From positions 1-64,000 of the forward strand of contig JAJDDB010000035.1 in NCBI GenBank assembly GCA_029260575.1: 64,000 bases of DNA, in the 5' to 3' direction. A model generated the notes under the pieces. It searched no databases, had not been told where the DNA came from, and worked only from the letters and a program-made list of their open reading frames with translations. This document shows positions 8,480 through 16,975 of this stretch, in pieces. The DNA comes from Phycisphaerales bacterium (GTDB taxonomy: Bacteria; Planctomycetota; Phycisphaerae; Phycisphaerales; SM1A02). The first letter of the stretch is position 1. Every line of letters starts with the position of its first letter. The position numbers and the translations under genes were made by a program.

Positions 8480-9741
8480 TGACGACGCAGACCAAGGCAC
8501 CGATAAATCCTGCGCAGGCCGCGCATGGCCCGGGAAGTCTGACGAGCTATCCGCGATTCATTTGGCGATCGCTCGTGCTGGCTACGGATGGTTCGTTCAT
8601 GTTCTACGCATGGATGACGTTGCTCACTGCAATCTTTCTTGTTGGGGCGAACGCCTGGGCGAATCAGGTTGCTCATGGAATGATCGTCACCAACATGACA
8701 GACCATGTGAGTTGGGGATTGTACATCGCAAACTTCACGTTCCTGGTCGGCGTTGCGGCTGGCGGTGTGATGATGGTGATCCCCGCGTACCTCTACAAGA
8801 ACAAGCCGATGCATGATGTGGTCATTCTCGGCGAGTTGCTCGCTGTGGCTGCCATTGTGATGTGCCTCATGTTTGTGACCGTTGACCTCGGCCGGCCGGA
8901 TCGTTTCTGGCATCTGATTCCATTGATCGGCAGATTCAATTTTCCGATCTCAATGCTGACGTGGGATGTGATTGTGCTCAACGGATATCTGCTGTTGAAC
9001 CTGCACATCTGCGGATATCTGCTGTACATGCGATTTCTTGGCCGAACGCCTCGGCCGCAATGGTACATCCCGTTTGTGATGCTCTCGATCGTCTGGGCGA
9101 TTTCGATTCACACGGTGACAGCGTTCTTGTACAGCGGGCTGGGCGGCCGGCCGTTCTGGAATTCAGCGCTGCTCGTGCCGCGATTTCTTGCCTCGGCGTT
9201 CGTGGCAGGGCCGGCGTTCATCATCGTGACGATGTTCATCCTGCGCGCGATCGCAAAGGTTCAGATCTCCGGCGAACCAATTCGACTTCTCGTCAAGATT
9301 GTCCGTATCACGATTCTGATTAATCTGCTGATGCTTGCCAGCGAAGTCTTCACCGAGTTTTACACCGGCGGATCGCATGGCCAATCAGCGCAGTATCTGT
9401 ATTTCGGACTCCATGGCCATTCCGGACTTGTCCCGTGGATCTGGACAGCACTCGTCATGAACATCGTCGCAGCGATTCTGTTCCTGCTTCCCGCAGCGAC
9501 GAGAAACGCGGGCGTTGTCATCGTCGCGTGTGTGCTGTCATTTCTCGGAATCTGGATCGAAAAAGGAATGGGCTTGATCATTCCCGGATTCATTCCAAGT
9601 ACGCTACACGAGATTGTTGAATACAGTCCGAGTCTGACGGAGTGGAAGATTACTGCCGGAATCTGGGCATTCGGCCTTATGATCTATACGATTGCGATGA
9701 AGATCGCGATTCCGATTCTGCAGGGACGAATTCGGATGTAG
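8479..9741 (+). CDS. NrfD/PsrC-like membrane quinol dehydrogenase subunit
   Basis: A 420-residue polytopic protein with about ten hydrophobic helices. It belongs to the NrfD/PsrC/DsrP superfamily, whose members bind quinones and pass electrons to a NrfC-type Fe-S partner. Features of the family include SWGLYIANFTFLVGVAAGG near residue 80, the DLGRPDRFWHL loop near 140, and WKI...A in the last helix. An alternative GTG start lies one codon earlier. With the tetrahaem cytochrome and Fe-S protein upstream it completes a three-part quinol-oxidising unit that could replace NapC for the nearby nitrate reductase. Confidence 0.85.
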   Translation: MTTQTKAPINPAQAAHGPGSLTSYPRFIWRSLVLATDGSFMFYAWMTLLTAIFLVGANAWANQVAHGMIVTNMTDHVSWGLYIANFTFLVGVAAGGVMMVIPAYLYKNKPMHDVVILGELLAVAAIVMCLMFVTVDLGRPDRFWHLIPLIGRFNFPISMLTWDVIVLNGYLLLNLHICGYLLYMRFLGRTPRPQWYIPFVMLSIVWAISIHTVTAFLYSGLGGRPFWNSALLVPRFLASAFVAGPAFIIVTMFILRAIAKVQISGEPIRLLVKIVRITILINLLMLASEVFTEFYTGGSHGQSAQYLYFGLHGHSGLVPWIWTALVMNIVAAILFLLPAATRNAGVVIVACVLSFLGIWIEKGMGLIIPGFIPSTLHEIVEYSPSLTEWKITAGIWAFGLMIYTIAMKIAIPILQGRIRM

Positions 9742-9785
9742 CGCCACGTTGTGATCCCTTTTCTTGAGAGTCGTTGAATATCCCC

Positions 9786-10208
9786 ATGTATGGCAAAGCC
9801 ACTGAGACAGCGATTGCCGCGGTAGGCCGCCTTGCGGAGGTCTACGACGATGCCGAGACACGACTGTCCGCCATGGAAATCGCCAAGTCACGAAAATTGC
9901 AACAGCCGTTTGTCGCCAAAGTTCTGACGCGGCTGTCGCAGGAGGGCATTGTTCACGGCTCACGCGGCCCCGGCGGCGGGTTCACGCTCGCTATGCACCC
10001 GCGTGACATCACATTGTATGACGTTTTTTGTCTCTTCGAACGCGAAGACAAATCCGATCAATGTCCCTTTGGCGGCGGTCGATGTGGCGTGGGTGAAAAG
10101 TGTCCACTACATGACAAACTCACCGATGTTGAGCGAGCCATTGACAAGGTTCTGCTCAATACAACTTTTGATGTGTTTCGACGAGCTTACCAAAGCAAAC
10201 ATCGGTAA
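9786..10208 (+). CDS. Rrf2-family regulator with three Fe-S cysteines
   Basis: A 140-residue winged-helix protein of the Rrf2/IscR/NsrR family. The helix-turn-helix spans about residues 25-55 (LSAMEIAKSRKLQQPFVAKVL), and the wing is GPGGGFTLA. A loop CPFGGGRCGVGEKC supplies three cysteines (C-x6-C-x5-C), as in the cluster-binding members that sense NO, iron or redox state. Being the last gene of the rightward nitrate operon, it is a good candidate for local control of nap expression. An in-frame TTG at 9774 is an alternative start; ATG 9786 gives the usual N-terminal length. Confidence 0.8.
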   Translation: MYGKATETAIAAVGRLAEVYDDAETRLSAMEIAKSRKLQQPFVAKVLTRLSQEGIVHGSRGPGGGFTLAMHPRDITLYDVFCLFEREDKSDQCPFGGGRCGVGEKCPLHDKLTDVERAIDKVLLNTTFDVFRRAYQSKHR

Positions 10209-10287
10209 GACATCTGTTGGCACGCATGAATCGATCCAGGGAGCAGGCCGGTTCTCTTTGGGCATGCGCTTCGATGTATTGAACGGA

Positions 10288-12078
10288 TCACTCCGGGCAT
10301 TCGCCCCAGTCGCGCAGCAGATCGAGAAGATCAAACACATTTACAGTGCAGTTTCCATCCAGATCGGCTGGGCATCGAGGCAGGCACGGCGATGCACAAT
10401 TCCCCCACGCCGAAATCAGTTCTTCAAGATCCTCACTATCGACAATCTGATCCGCAACACCCGAAGGTCCCGAAAAATCCGCACGACAACCGACGCCGAC
10501 AGTTGCACGGTAAATTGCTTCACCACCACCAACCAGGCGCGCCCAGAATGTCAGTTGATCGGCATCGTTAAACGTGCGCGGCTTGCTGTCCTGCCCGCCG
10601 GAGCCGCCGGCACCGACTGTCACCATCATTCGAAAGTCAGTTCCAACATCGTCGAGCAGGTCTTCTGATTCATCCACGACACGTCGCAGTTCAAACCCGT
10701 CATGGATGTACACGCCTTCGTTCCCAATGCCATCGATGTACTGTGCGGTCAAAGCGACATGGCCGGCTGAATTGACGATTCTATGTCCGACGCCGGTGAA
10801 ACGTGCGTCCGGTTGCCCGGGAGCCGGATCACCCAGCTTCAGAATTGTTTCGATCGTGCCGCCGTTGCGAACAATGAAGACGCCGCCGCTGTTGGCGCCG
10901 CCTGCGGAGACGAAGGTCGCTGCAAAGACAACATCACCGCCAGCATTCAAAACCGGCTCGCCGACGTTTGTCCACAGCGCGCCCGGCTGGCCGGGAACGG
11001 CAAATGCTCCGGAAGTGTCAACAATTGTTGTTGTGCCGCGGGCAGGGTGGAAGAGATACACGCCGGCTGCGCCTGCGCCAAGAACATAGGAACCTGCAAA
11101 TGCCACCTCGCCAGCGTCATTCGTGCTGAAGACCGGATCAAAACTCGTAAAGCGCGCCCCCGGGGCCTGTCCCGGGGGTGTTGAACGATCGTCGACCACT
11201 CGAGTGAGCTGCATCGTCGTTTTGTCAAGCTGAAACAGGCCGGTTGTACTTGTTCCTTGCGCGATCGAGGCAAGGAAAACCACATCACCGTCGCCATTCA
11301 TCACGGTTCGCGTGAACACATCAAGATCACTGAAGCGCGCACTGCCTGCATCTCCTGGTGGCGAGAGCGTGGTGTCGGTGACGCGCTGCAGGGTTGCCCC
11401 GCTGGCTCCAACGTACATGCCGTTGTGCTCATTCAAGTCATCGTCGCGAAACTGTGCTGTCGTCACTGCGGTTCCGTTGTCCGCAAGCAGCGGCAGTATG
11501 GACGCGCCGAATGGAAACGTGGTGAAACCCGGGCCGCCGGGCGGAAATGGCGGTGTTGGTTTGACCTGGCCGGGCACCGCCTGCAGCGGATTGTCATCAA
11601 AGATGCGCACTACCGCAGCGCCGTCGTAAACATACAGCCCATGCTCGTTGTCACCGAAGCTGAAGTTTGCGTGAAACAACGTTACATCAGAGTTGTTCAG
11701 CACCGGTGGTCCAAAACCGGTCCACGTCGCCGAACCGCCCTGCCCCGGCGGCTGGAACGCAAAACTGTCATCAACGAGACGTTGCAACCCTGCAGCATCT
11801 GTGTACAGATAGATACCTTCGTTTCCCGAAGCCGGCCCGTCGAAGTCGCCTTTGAACGCAACTGCTCCGTTGTTGTTGATGCAAGGATTGCTGAACGCAG
11901 TAAACAGTTCACCCGGTCGGTTGGGCGGCGTATCGCCAGAACGAACAAGTCGAATGATTTCGACGGTATCACTCTGTGCGATAGCGCACAGCCCCGACGC
12001 GACCGCAACAGCCAGCCACAATCGTCGTGGACGGCGCCAACCGTGATCATTCCCCCAAATGGAACGCACATCCCTCAC
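10288..12078 (-). CDS. secreted repeat protein with dockerin-like tail (1)
   Basis: A 596-residue secreted protein. After a basic, hydrophobic signal sequence (ending near AIAQS) come roughly seven repeats of about 70 residues containing N-x-x-G-x-V-A-F-x-A and G-x-Y-x-x-D/N-G blocks, often with P-G-Q-P-G-A-x-F/W-T. This is a beta-propeller-like arrangement. The C-terminus has two EF-hand/dockerin-like units, VDSEDLEELISAWGNC and VNVFDLLDLLRDWGEC. The start is GTG at 12078, overlapping the preceding gene's stop as GTGA. The ligand is unknown. The tail is shared with the next four genes upstream. Confidence 0.65.
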   Translation of the reverse strand: MRDVRSIWGNDHGWRRPRRLWLAVAVASGLCAIAQSDTVEIIRLVRSGDTPPNRPGELFTAFSNPCINNNGAVAFKGDFDGPASGNEGIYLYTDAAGLQRLVDDSFAFQPPGQGGSATWTGFGPPVLNNSDVTLFHANFSFGDNEHGLYVYDGAAVVRIFDDNPLQAVPGQVKPTPPFPPGGPGFTTFPFGASILPLLADNGTAVTTAQFRDDDLNEHNGMYVGASGATLQRVTDTTLSPPGDAGSARFSDLDVFTRTVMNGDGDVVFLASIAQGTSTTGLFQLDKTTMQLTRVVDDRSTPPGQAPGARFTSFDPVFSTNDAGEVAFAGSYVLGAGAAGVYLFHPARGTTTIVDTSGAFAVPGQPGALWTNVGEPVLNAGGDVVFAATFVSAGGANSGGVFIVRNGGTIETILKLGDPAPGQPDARFTGVGHRIVNSAGHVALTAQYIDGIGNEGVYIHDGFELRRVVDESEDLLDDVGTDFRMMVTVGAGGSGGQDSKPRTFNDADQLTFWARLVGGGEAIYRATVGVGCRADFSGPSGVADQIVDSEDLEELISAWGNCASPCLPRCPADLDGNCTVNVFDLLDLLRDWGECPE

Positions 12079-12743
12079 CCGCACGCTCCCCACTCTTCAA
12101 GCAACTGCAGAAGGTCAAAGACATCAACGACATTCAGTGGTGCAGCGATCGCAGCGCCGGGATTGCTCGTACCCCAATTCTCAAGCAGAAGCAGCAGGTC
12201 AAACACGTCCACTGCGCCGTTTTCAGTTATGTCCGAAGCGCACGTATTGTCATCTGGACCGGTGACTTGCAGGGTGTACGGCAGGTTCGGCGCGCCCCAC
12301 GGCGCCTGATCGCGCCAGGTGCCAACTTCAATCCAATACGATTCGCCGGCACTCAGTTCGATGGTCAACACCGGATCAGCATTCGGCGGAGATCCCGGGC
12401 ATTCGTCATCCGCGACTGCAAGTTCATCTCCATCGCTCCAGCCACAGCCGTTTTCGTAAATCCGAATATACGTATCGCCGTCACTATCGCACATCGCAAA
12501 CGTGTACGCAGCGGTCGTGTCGCAATCAAACCTGTAGAACACATCCCAGTACGGCTTGTCGACCTCATCATTCACACACCCGAGAATCGAACTGCGTGTG
12601 AACGGCAAATTGACGTTGGAAAAGACAATCGCGCTGTCGCAATCTTCGTTGGCAGGCACAACACACGTTCCAGCAGAAACGGCCGTTGCCGCTCCAAACA
12701 TGACCAGACACGCAATAGTTGATAGCAGAAGTACACGCATCAT
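12075..12743 (-). CDS. secreted protein with dockerin-like tail (2)
   Basis: A 222-residue protein with a signal peptide (MMRVLLLSTIACL...AVSA). A beta-sandwich-like domain follows (residues about 25-160) with D/E-rich calcium-type turns such as CDSDGDTYIRIYENGC, of the kind seen in bacterial pre-peptidase C-terminal-like domains. Two tail units follow, VDVFDLLLLLENWG and VDVFDLLQLLEEWGAC. AGAGAGG lies about seven bases before the ATG, which rules out the longer frame. Six cysteines suggest disulfides outside the cytoplasm. No catalytic residues are apparent. Confidence 0.65.
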   Translation of the reverse strand: MMRVLLLSTIACLVMFGAATAVSAGTCVVPANEDCDSAIVFSNVNLPFTRSSILGCVNDEVDKPYWDVFYRFDCDTTAAYTFAMCDSDGDTYIRIYENGCGWSDGDELAVADDECPGSPPNADPVLTIELSAGESYWIEVGTWRDQAPWGAPNLPYTLQVTGPDDNTCASDITENGAVDVFDLLLLLENWGTSNPGAAIAAPLNVVDVFDLLQLLEEWGACG

Positions 12744-12756
12744 CACCCGTCCTCTC

Positions 12757-14280
12757 TTAACGACTGGAGCCTTCAGAGCACGCGCCCCAACGCTCAAGGA
12801 GTTCAATCAGATCAGCTTCATCCACAATGCGATTTGCATCGACATCGCCAGCGCATGCGCCCGGCTGCGAACTGCATGAGCCCCACCCAGCTAACATGGC
12901 AAGCAAATCAAAGATGTCTATCGCAGCATTGCCATCAAAATCGCCCCGGCAATGCGGTGCAAGGAAAACGAACACCCGACCGGTGTCTTCTGCCGATCCG
13001 TCAACATCTCGAGCACCGACAAGAATGTCCGGTCGTCCATCGCCGTTTATATCTCCGCCATGTACCGGCCGACCGAGATGATCCTTCGGCGCATCGCCAG
13101 TGAATGTATGCAGCACGTCACCCGTGCAGCCGGAGAATATATACGCCCGACCACGGTTGTCGTTGGGTATGCCGTTGAAGTCATACCACCACGCGCCGCT
13201 GAGAATGTCATCACACCCGTCCTCATTGACATCGCCGGCAGACGCGACAGACAGGCCGAGCTTATCCACCGCAAACTCACCGGTAAGCACATGCAGAAGG
13301 CTGCCGGTCGCGCCGTTGTAAACGTAGACGCGCCCCGTGTTCGAGCCACGGGCATCATTCAGCGGCGCGCCGATGACGATATCCGGCCGATCGTCGTTGT
13401 TAATATCGCCAGCCGGTGCGACCGCCCAACCGAAATTGTCTCCGGGCGATTCGCCGGTCCAGTCGTACAGAATGTCACCGTCTTTCCCGGAAAATACAAT
13501 TGCACGCCCGGTATTCTCCTGCGGATCGGCTGTGATATCATACAGATGCGAGCCCACAAGTACATCGTCAAAGCCGTCCATGTTGAGATCGCCAACGCCA
13601 CAGACATCAACACCAAGGCGCATGTTGATCTGCGTTCCGTCGAAGATGTGCAGCGTGGTCCAATCGGCACCGGAAACTACGTATACACGTCCCGTGTTTG
13701 AGCCCCCAGAATCGTGCGTCGGCGCGCCAACGATGATGTCGTTGGTTCCGTCGTTGTTCACATCGCCTGCGCCGCACACTGCATCGCCGAAGTTGTCACC
13801 GGCCGATGCGCCCGTCAACGTACGGAGTAGCGCGCCATCCGCACCCGAAAAAACATAGGCCCGCCCTGCGGCTGCGCCGCCGGCACTGTTGCCCCAGGCT
13901 CCAACAACGAAATCAGGATAGGTATCGCCGTCGATGTCATCTGTACGCCCAATCGCTTCGCTGAAGCTGTCTCCGGATGCTTCACCATGCACGGAATACA
14001 GAAATGCACCAGTAGCACCGTCGAAAACATCCACCCGACCAGCATTTGAAACCGGATCAGCAATACCGCGTGAACCGACTGCGTATTCCGCAGCGCCGTC
14101 GCCTGTCACATCACCGATGACCAGAACACTTCTGCCGAATTGATCACCCAATCCGGCTCCATCTGCAACACGATCCGCTTCGATCGCGATCATGTTCTCC
14201 GCTCGCGCAGGTACACAAATGCTGCCGAGGACTGCGGCACACATCAACTCTGTGAAGTATCGCTGAAGAATCTTCATCAT
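12757..14280 (-). CDS. FG-GAP (integrin-alpha-like) repeat protein with dockerin-like tail (3)
   Basis: A 507-residue secreted protein with a signal peptide ending near ARAE. It carries about seven FG-GAP repeats, each with a pattern like G-D-x-x-x-D-G-x-D-D-I-x-V-G-A-x followed by G-R-V/A-Y-V-F-S-G, which form a seven-bladed propeller with a calcium-binding DxDxDG loop in each blade. The tail has IDIFDLLAMLAGWGSC and VDEADLIELLERWGAC. Such propellers usually bind ligands or carbohydrates. The start ATG is followed by a second Met; the ribosome site is weak, so a start at 14310 inside the previous gene is possible. Confidence 0.75.
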   Translation of the reverse strand: MMKILQRYFTELMCAAVLGSICVPARAENMIAIEADRVADGAGLGDQFGRSVLVIGDVTGDGAAEYAVGSRGIADPVSNAGRVDVFDGATGAFLYSVHGEASGDSFSEAIGRTDDIDGDTYPDFVVGAWGNSAGGAAAGRAYVFSGADGALLRTLTGASAGDNFGDAVCGAGDVNNDGTNDIIVGAPTHDSGGSNTGRVYVVSGADWTTLHIFDGTQINMRLGVDVCGVGDLNMDGFDDVLVGSHLYDITADPQENTGRAIVFSGKDGDILYDWTGESPGDNFGWAVAPAGDINNDDRPDIVIGAPLNDARGSNTGRVYVYNGATGSLLHVLTGEFAVDKLGLSVASAGDVNEDGCDDILSGAWWYDFNGIPNDNRGRAYIFSGCTGDVLHTFTGDAPKDHLGRPVHGGDINGDGRPDILVGARDVDGSAEDTGRVFVFLAPHCRGDFDGNAAIDIFDLLAMLAGWGSCSSQPGACAGDVDANRIVDEADLIELLERWGACSEGSSR

Positions 14281-14300
14281 TGGGTATTCAAAAAAACTTT

Positions 14301-15467
14301 TCAGCTCCAATTGCTCAGCAGCAGCAGCAGATCAAACACATCGACTGTGCAGTCCGGATTCCCATCGCTTGCATCAGTCAGATCGGATTCGCACAACGGC
14401 GGGCACGGCGAATCGCACGCGCCCCACGAATCCAGCAGCATCAAGAGATCGAAGACGTTTACGCCGCCATCCTCGTTGATATCAGCCACCATCGCATGCG
14501 GTCTCGCGACACGAAATCCTATGTTCATGCCGGCAGCAACCATATTGAGGTCCGAGGCCAACCAATCGGGGCTTGCCATCAGCAGGCCGGTGTTGGAAAA
14601 GTCGCCCCCACGAAGGATGCGCGTCGGTCGCGGTGCAGGATGCTCGGGCGGCGATGGGGGAATCGGCAAACCTAAGGTTTCGGTGTGTTCATTCATATTG
14701 CCGCCTAAATCCAGAACACCCCATGCGCTGATTGCTATACATCCGCCGACGGTTGTGACGTTTCCGTTTTCGCCGTTCCAGTCTGCGCCCTTGGTGTGGT
14801 TGGCAATATTCGCGCCGGGGTTGACGACGTTGCCGTTTGCATCAGCTGTCGCCTGTGCCGGCTGCGTATCTGACTGCGTGGGATACCGCCAGTAGTCCGG
14901 CGTGCCGCGGGCATCTGCCGCAGAATTAAATGGATCGTAGTATGCAGCTTTGTACCACTCATCGTGCGTTGGCAGGAACCATTTTGCGCCTGTCTTGCGC
15001 GCAATCTGATCCAGAGGAAGCGAAATATCGTACGCGCCGTCTTCCGTCGTAGCACCCGACTGTGGGCCGATCGGCTGACCGTTGTGCAGCCAGTTGCAGA
15101 ATCGTGCGGCATCGCGCCAATCAGTGCCGCCGACCGGCTTGTTCGCAAAGTCCGCTTTCAGTGTGTAGAAGTAGTTGCCGGGCGTACCGGCGCGCACGAT
15201 GCCGCCGCGGTCGCTTGATGTCATCAACGTGTCGTACAAACCGTTGGGATCATTCACTGCAACCGCATTGAGAAATGCGACATACTCAGCGTTTGTCACC
15301 TCGAATCGCCCGATGCGGAAATCTGCATCGACCTGACCAAGTCCGTTGGTATCCGCTGCATTGCCTGCATCAACGATTCGAACCGTCTCGCCTGTCACAT
15401 TACCTGCCTGCACGATGCACACGCACCCTCCAGCACAGACGAACGCCAGTATTTTCACGTAATTCAT
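14301..15467 (-). CDS. SUMF1/FGE-fold secreted protein with dockerin-like tail (4)
   Basis: A 388-residue secreted protein (signal to about residue 21, ending VQA). Residues about 40-330 have the formylglycine-generating-enzyme (SUMF1) fold: FEVTNAEYVAFLNAV, GGTDWRDAARFCNWL, KWFLPTHDEWYKAAYY, then the late LDLGGNMNEHTET and RILRGGDF and FRVARP blocks. The active-site cysteine pair of true FGE is not evident, so it is probably a structural or binding member rather than a sulfatase activator. Two tail units follow (VNVFDLLMLLDSWGAC, VDVFDLLLLLSNWS). Confidence 0.75.
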   Translation of the reverse strand: MNYVKILAFVCAGGCVCIVQAGNVTGETVRIVDAGNAADTNGLGQVDADFRIGRFEVTNAEYVAFLNAVAVNDPNGLYDTLMTSSDRGGIVRAGTPGNYFYTLKADFANKPVGGTDWRDAARFCNWLHNGQPIGPQSGATTEDGAYDISLPLDQIARKTGAKWFLPTHDEWYKAAYYDPFNSAADARGTPDYWRYPTQSDTQPAQATADANGNVVNPGANIANHTKGADWNGENGNVTTVGGCIAISAWGVLDLGGNMNEHTETLGLPIPPSPPEHPAPRPTRILRGGDFSNTGLLMASPDWLASDLNMVAAGMNIGFRVARPHAMVADINEDGGVNVFDLLMLLDSWGACDSPCPPLCESDLTDASDGNPDCTVDVFDLLLLLSNWS

Positions 15468-15485
15468 ACTGATTGATCCCTGGAT

Positions 15486-16814
15486 TTACGGGCAAACGCC
15501 CCACAGACTCAGCAGTTCCAGCAGGTCGAAGACGTCTACAATGTTATCCGGTGCAGCAAAGGCAGCGCCGCAGTTTCCGGTGCCCCAGTTGGCAAGCAAC
15601 TCGAGCAGATCGAAAACGTCGATTGTACCAAGCGGCGCAACACATTCACCAGGACAACCTGCATCGGGAGCATGCGCGGAGAGGGCAATGCCTGCTGGCG
15701 ACTTCGCGCCCACTGCAGCGATCAATGCAGCAAGTTCGGCCTGCGTATCGATAATGTCGTGGTCCAGAATTTCTGCATCACCTGTGTGCGGCGTCGGGAA
15801 GAACAGACTCCCCGCATACAACACCGATGCAGTGCGCCGTTGATACGTGTTGAGCGCGCCATTGTTGTAATCCGGCAGATAGAGAATATCGCCCTTCTGG
15901 CCGGTCGGCGTCGATTCAACACCAGTCGCAAGTGCTTCAGCTTGTGCATCCGACAACCCATCAATCGGGCCTGAGAATTCCGTATTCTTCCAGTCCCCTG
16001 AAGTTCCGAACGTCACGGTGCCATCATCGAGGATGTCTGCGCCGCGCAACTGTCCGACAAAGATCGACGGACAAAAAATGACGGGGCAATTTGCCGCACT
16101 GGCTTCGAAGAACACGTTGGGGCCGAGATTGACAGGTGAAGAGCCGGTGATGCCGTCAACGTGCAGCAAGGAACTCGAACCTGCGCTGACAACGCCCGGC
16201 ACATCTGTCACGATGTTCTGCGAACCTCCGGACCCGAAGAAAAACGTGCTGTCGCCGAGCAGGCAAAGCGAGTTGATGTCTTCGGTTCCAAGGCAGCCTG
16301 CTGTGCCGTTGGCACACTCGTTGTAAAGACGAGTCAGCGTGAACTGCGTGATCAAACCATTGGTCACGGTATCGGGCGTCACGCGCATGAGATCGCCATC
16401 GAGAATGTTTCCGAACGCGAATCCCGTCGTCGTTGTGTCTTCGTAACTGATGAGGAATGTGCCGGTGGACTGATCAAAATCCATACCGCGCATGCCGTTG
16501 GCCGGATCATCATTGAAGTCTGCGGGATTGTCTACAGCATTGCCGCTGTCCCAGATTTTGAAGAACTGGCCGGTTGCGCCGAGGTCAACCATGCCCAAAC
16601 CATCAAGAGCCGGTGCCCAGAGCCAGATGTCATCACCAACCACAGTCTGGCCGTCAAGCAGTGTTTCGTCACCGGGATCAGCTCCTTCTGCAGCGGTAAA
16701 AAGAACCGGTGCCTCGCCAAGCAGCAGATCAGTTGGGTCGCCGGCGCGAGCCAAAGAAACGCAAGCCATTGCGGCTGCAGACATCACAAAAAAGCACTGT
16801 TTCTGAGTCGACAT
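15486..16814 (-). CDS. secreted protein of unknown fold with dockerin-like tail (5)
   Basis: A 442-residue protein with a signal peptide (ending LARAG) and a strong AGGAGGT ribosome site six bases before the ATG. The middle is acidic and glycine-rich, with repeated short strands (LLGEAPVLFTAAEG, GVDPG-like turns, GDSTFFFGSGGSQN), suggesting a beta-propeller. The tail has IDVFDLLELLANWG and VDVFDLLELLSLWGVCP. First gene of the five-gene leftward run. No family beyond the tail was recognised. Confidence 0.65.
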   Translation of the reverse strand: MSTQKQCFFVMSAAAMACVSLARAGDPTDLLLGEAPVLFTAAEGADPGDETLLDGQTVVGDDIWLWAPALDGLGMVDLGATGQFFKIWDSGNAVDNPADFNDDPANGMRGMDFDQSTGTFLISYEDTTTTGFAFGNILDGDLMRVTPDTVTNGLITQFTLTRLYNECANGTAGCLGTEDINSLCLLGDSTFFFGSGGSQNIVTDVPGVVSAGSSSLLHVDGITGSSPVNLGPNVFFEASAANCPVIFCPSIFVGQLRGADILDDGTVTFGTSGDWKNTEFSGPIDGLSDAQAEALATGVESTPTGQKGDILYLPDYNNGALNTYQRRTASVLYAGSLFFPTPHTGDAEILDHDIIDTQAELAALIAAVGAKSPAGIALSAHAPDAGCPGECVAPLGTIDVFDLLELLANWGTGNCGAAFAAPDNIVDVFDLLELLSLWGVCP

Positions 16815-16975
16815 CTTCGCTACCTCCTGGGTGTCAAAGTGGATTTGGCACTATCTTCCATCTCTTCCAACAAACTGTCAAGTGAATATGCATTGCATAT
16901 TTTCTATTCCAATAAATCCACAGATTCGCTAGGATGCAGGTTGTTGGGGATTCGTTCGTTGGGGGTCTGATCACT

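Noticed and set aside
10288-16814. The five dockerin-tailed proteins as a cellulosome
   Set aside because: No cohesin, scaffoldin or glycoside hydrolase domain is present, and the tail ends in Trp-Gly rather than the clostridial pattern; only a loose dockerin likeness is supported.
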